Source: Nitrospirales bacterium (GTDB lineage: Bacteria > Nitrospirota > Nitrospiria > Nitrospirales > UBA8639). From it: a stretch of DNA of 6,062 nucleotides. Positions 5,732 through 6,062 of this stretch are shown here, in pieces. Positions within the stretch are counted from its first letter, which is position 1. The number at the start of each line of letters is the position of its first letter. The translations under genes were made by a program, and so were the position numbers. The notes beneath the pieces are model-generated. The model made no database searches. It was not told where the DNA came from and saw only the letters and a list, made by a program, of their open reading frames with translations. The DNA lies in NCBI GenBank assembly GCA_013817135.1, contig JACDDF010000160.1, positions 1-6,062 on the forward strand. Direction: 5' to 3'.

Positions 5732-6062
5732 ATTTGGGTCACGAACTTGGATTTCAGTAGGAATGGGATACAAGTCAAATCTGTTTTTATGTAATATGCC
5801 CATTCAGCATGTCCAAGAACTTCAACATATTACACGGAACATTGACGTGTGCGCACGATGGCTTGGCGTATACAAATCCATCTATTAATGTATTCACCAA
5901 TGAGCCAGAAATGACTTAAACGTTTGCGGTATTCGCCTTTATGTAAAGCAAGAACGCCCTGCACAGAAAAACCGCCATGGCTGGGAATGCAACGCACTAC
6001 CTACCACCTCTACGAAACCGATTTTCGTTCTTGGGAGCCAAACAATCTCTGACCTCTGAAAA
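5732..6062. other. 331-bp stretch with no recognisable gene
   Basis: Both strands were read. No open frame here has a ribosome site or a recognisable family pattern; the minus frame covering ~5990-5840 is open but has no convincing start. A short palindrome (GTGCGCAC near 5850) and a 6-bp stem (ACGAAA/TTTCGT, 6012-6028) are unremarkable. It may be decayed DNA beyond the remnant. Confidence 0.5.

Noticed and set aside
6012..6028. ACGAAA-N5-TTTCGT hairpin
   Set aside because: Short AT-rich stem with no T tail and no gene ending nearby.
1..6062. tRNA, rRNA, CRISPR array, insertion sequence or riboswitch
   Set aside because: No cloverleaf, spaced direct-repeat array, transposase or known aptamer pattern was seen on either strand.

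Overview
The window is bacterial DNA with dense coding, short intergenic gaps and clear Shine-Dalgarno sites. The best guess at a source is a Nitrospira-like (Nitrospirota) or other environmental Gram-negative chromosome or metagenome contig. That guess rests on the style of the sigma-54 activator and its neighbours, as remembered from other genomes, and is only an inference.

Left part (1-2810, minus strand). A four-gene unit reads right to left: a CxxC-type AhpD/carboxymuconolactone-decarboxylase-fold protein, a SnoaL/NTF2-like protein, an exported alpha/beta hydrolase of the epoxide hydrolase/haloalkane dehalogenase type, and a pyridoxamine-phosphate-oxidase-fold flavoprotein that runs off the left edge. 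A near-consensus sigma-54 promoter (TTGGCACG-N4-TTGTA, 2794-2810) lies just upstream of the first gene. The last two genes are broken. The hydrolase has an in-frame TAA that removes its catalytic histidine. The flavoprotein gene has a one-base deletion in a homopolymer plus a TGA in place of a conserved Trp.

Middle (2811-4571, plus strand). Divergent from this unit is an intact sigma-54 activator (GAF, AAA+ with GAFTGA, Fis-type HTH) with a four-cysteine cluster in its sensor domain. A dyad, CGATTA-N7-TAATCG, sits about 100 bp upstream of the predicted sigma-54 start site, where an activator site is expected. The inferred circuit is: the sensor reads an unknown, possibly redox or metal, cue; the activator binds the dyad; the detoxification-like operon is switched on.

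Right part (4568-6062, plus strand). Overlapping the activator's stop codon is a stand-alone RelA/SpoT (p)ppGpp-synthetase-type gene split by a +1 frameshift at CCC TAA. It is followed by an 80-codon gene for a small protein of unknown function. The pair has the layout of a toxic small alarmone synthetase with a partner, but this is not shown. Behind it lies a decayed second copy of the activator's 3' end, so the pair is bracketed by a 75-bp direct repeat. The last ~330 bp hold nothing recognisable.
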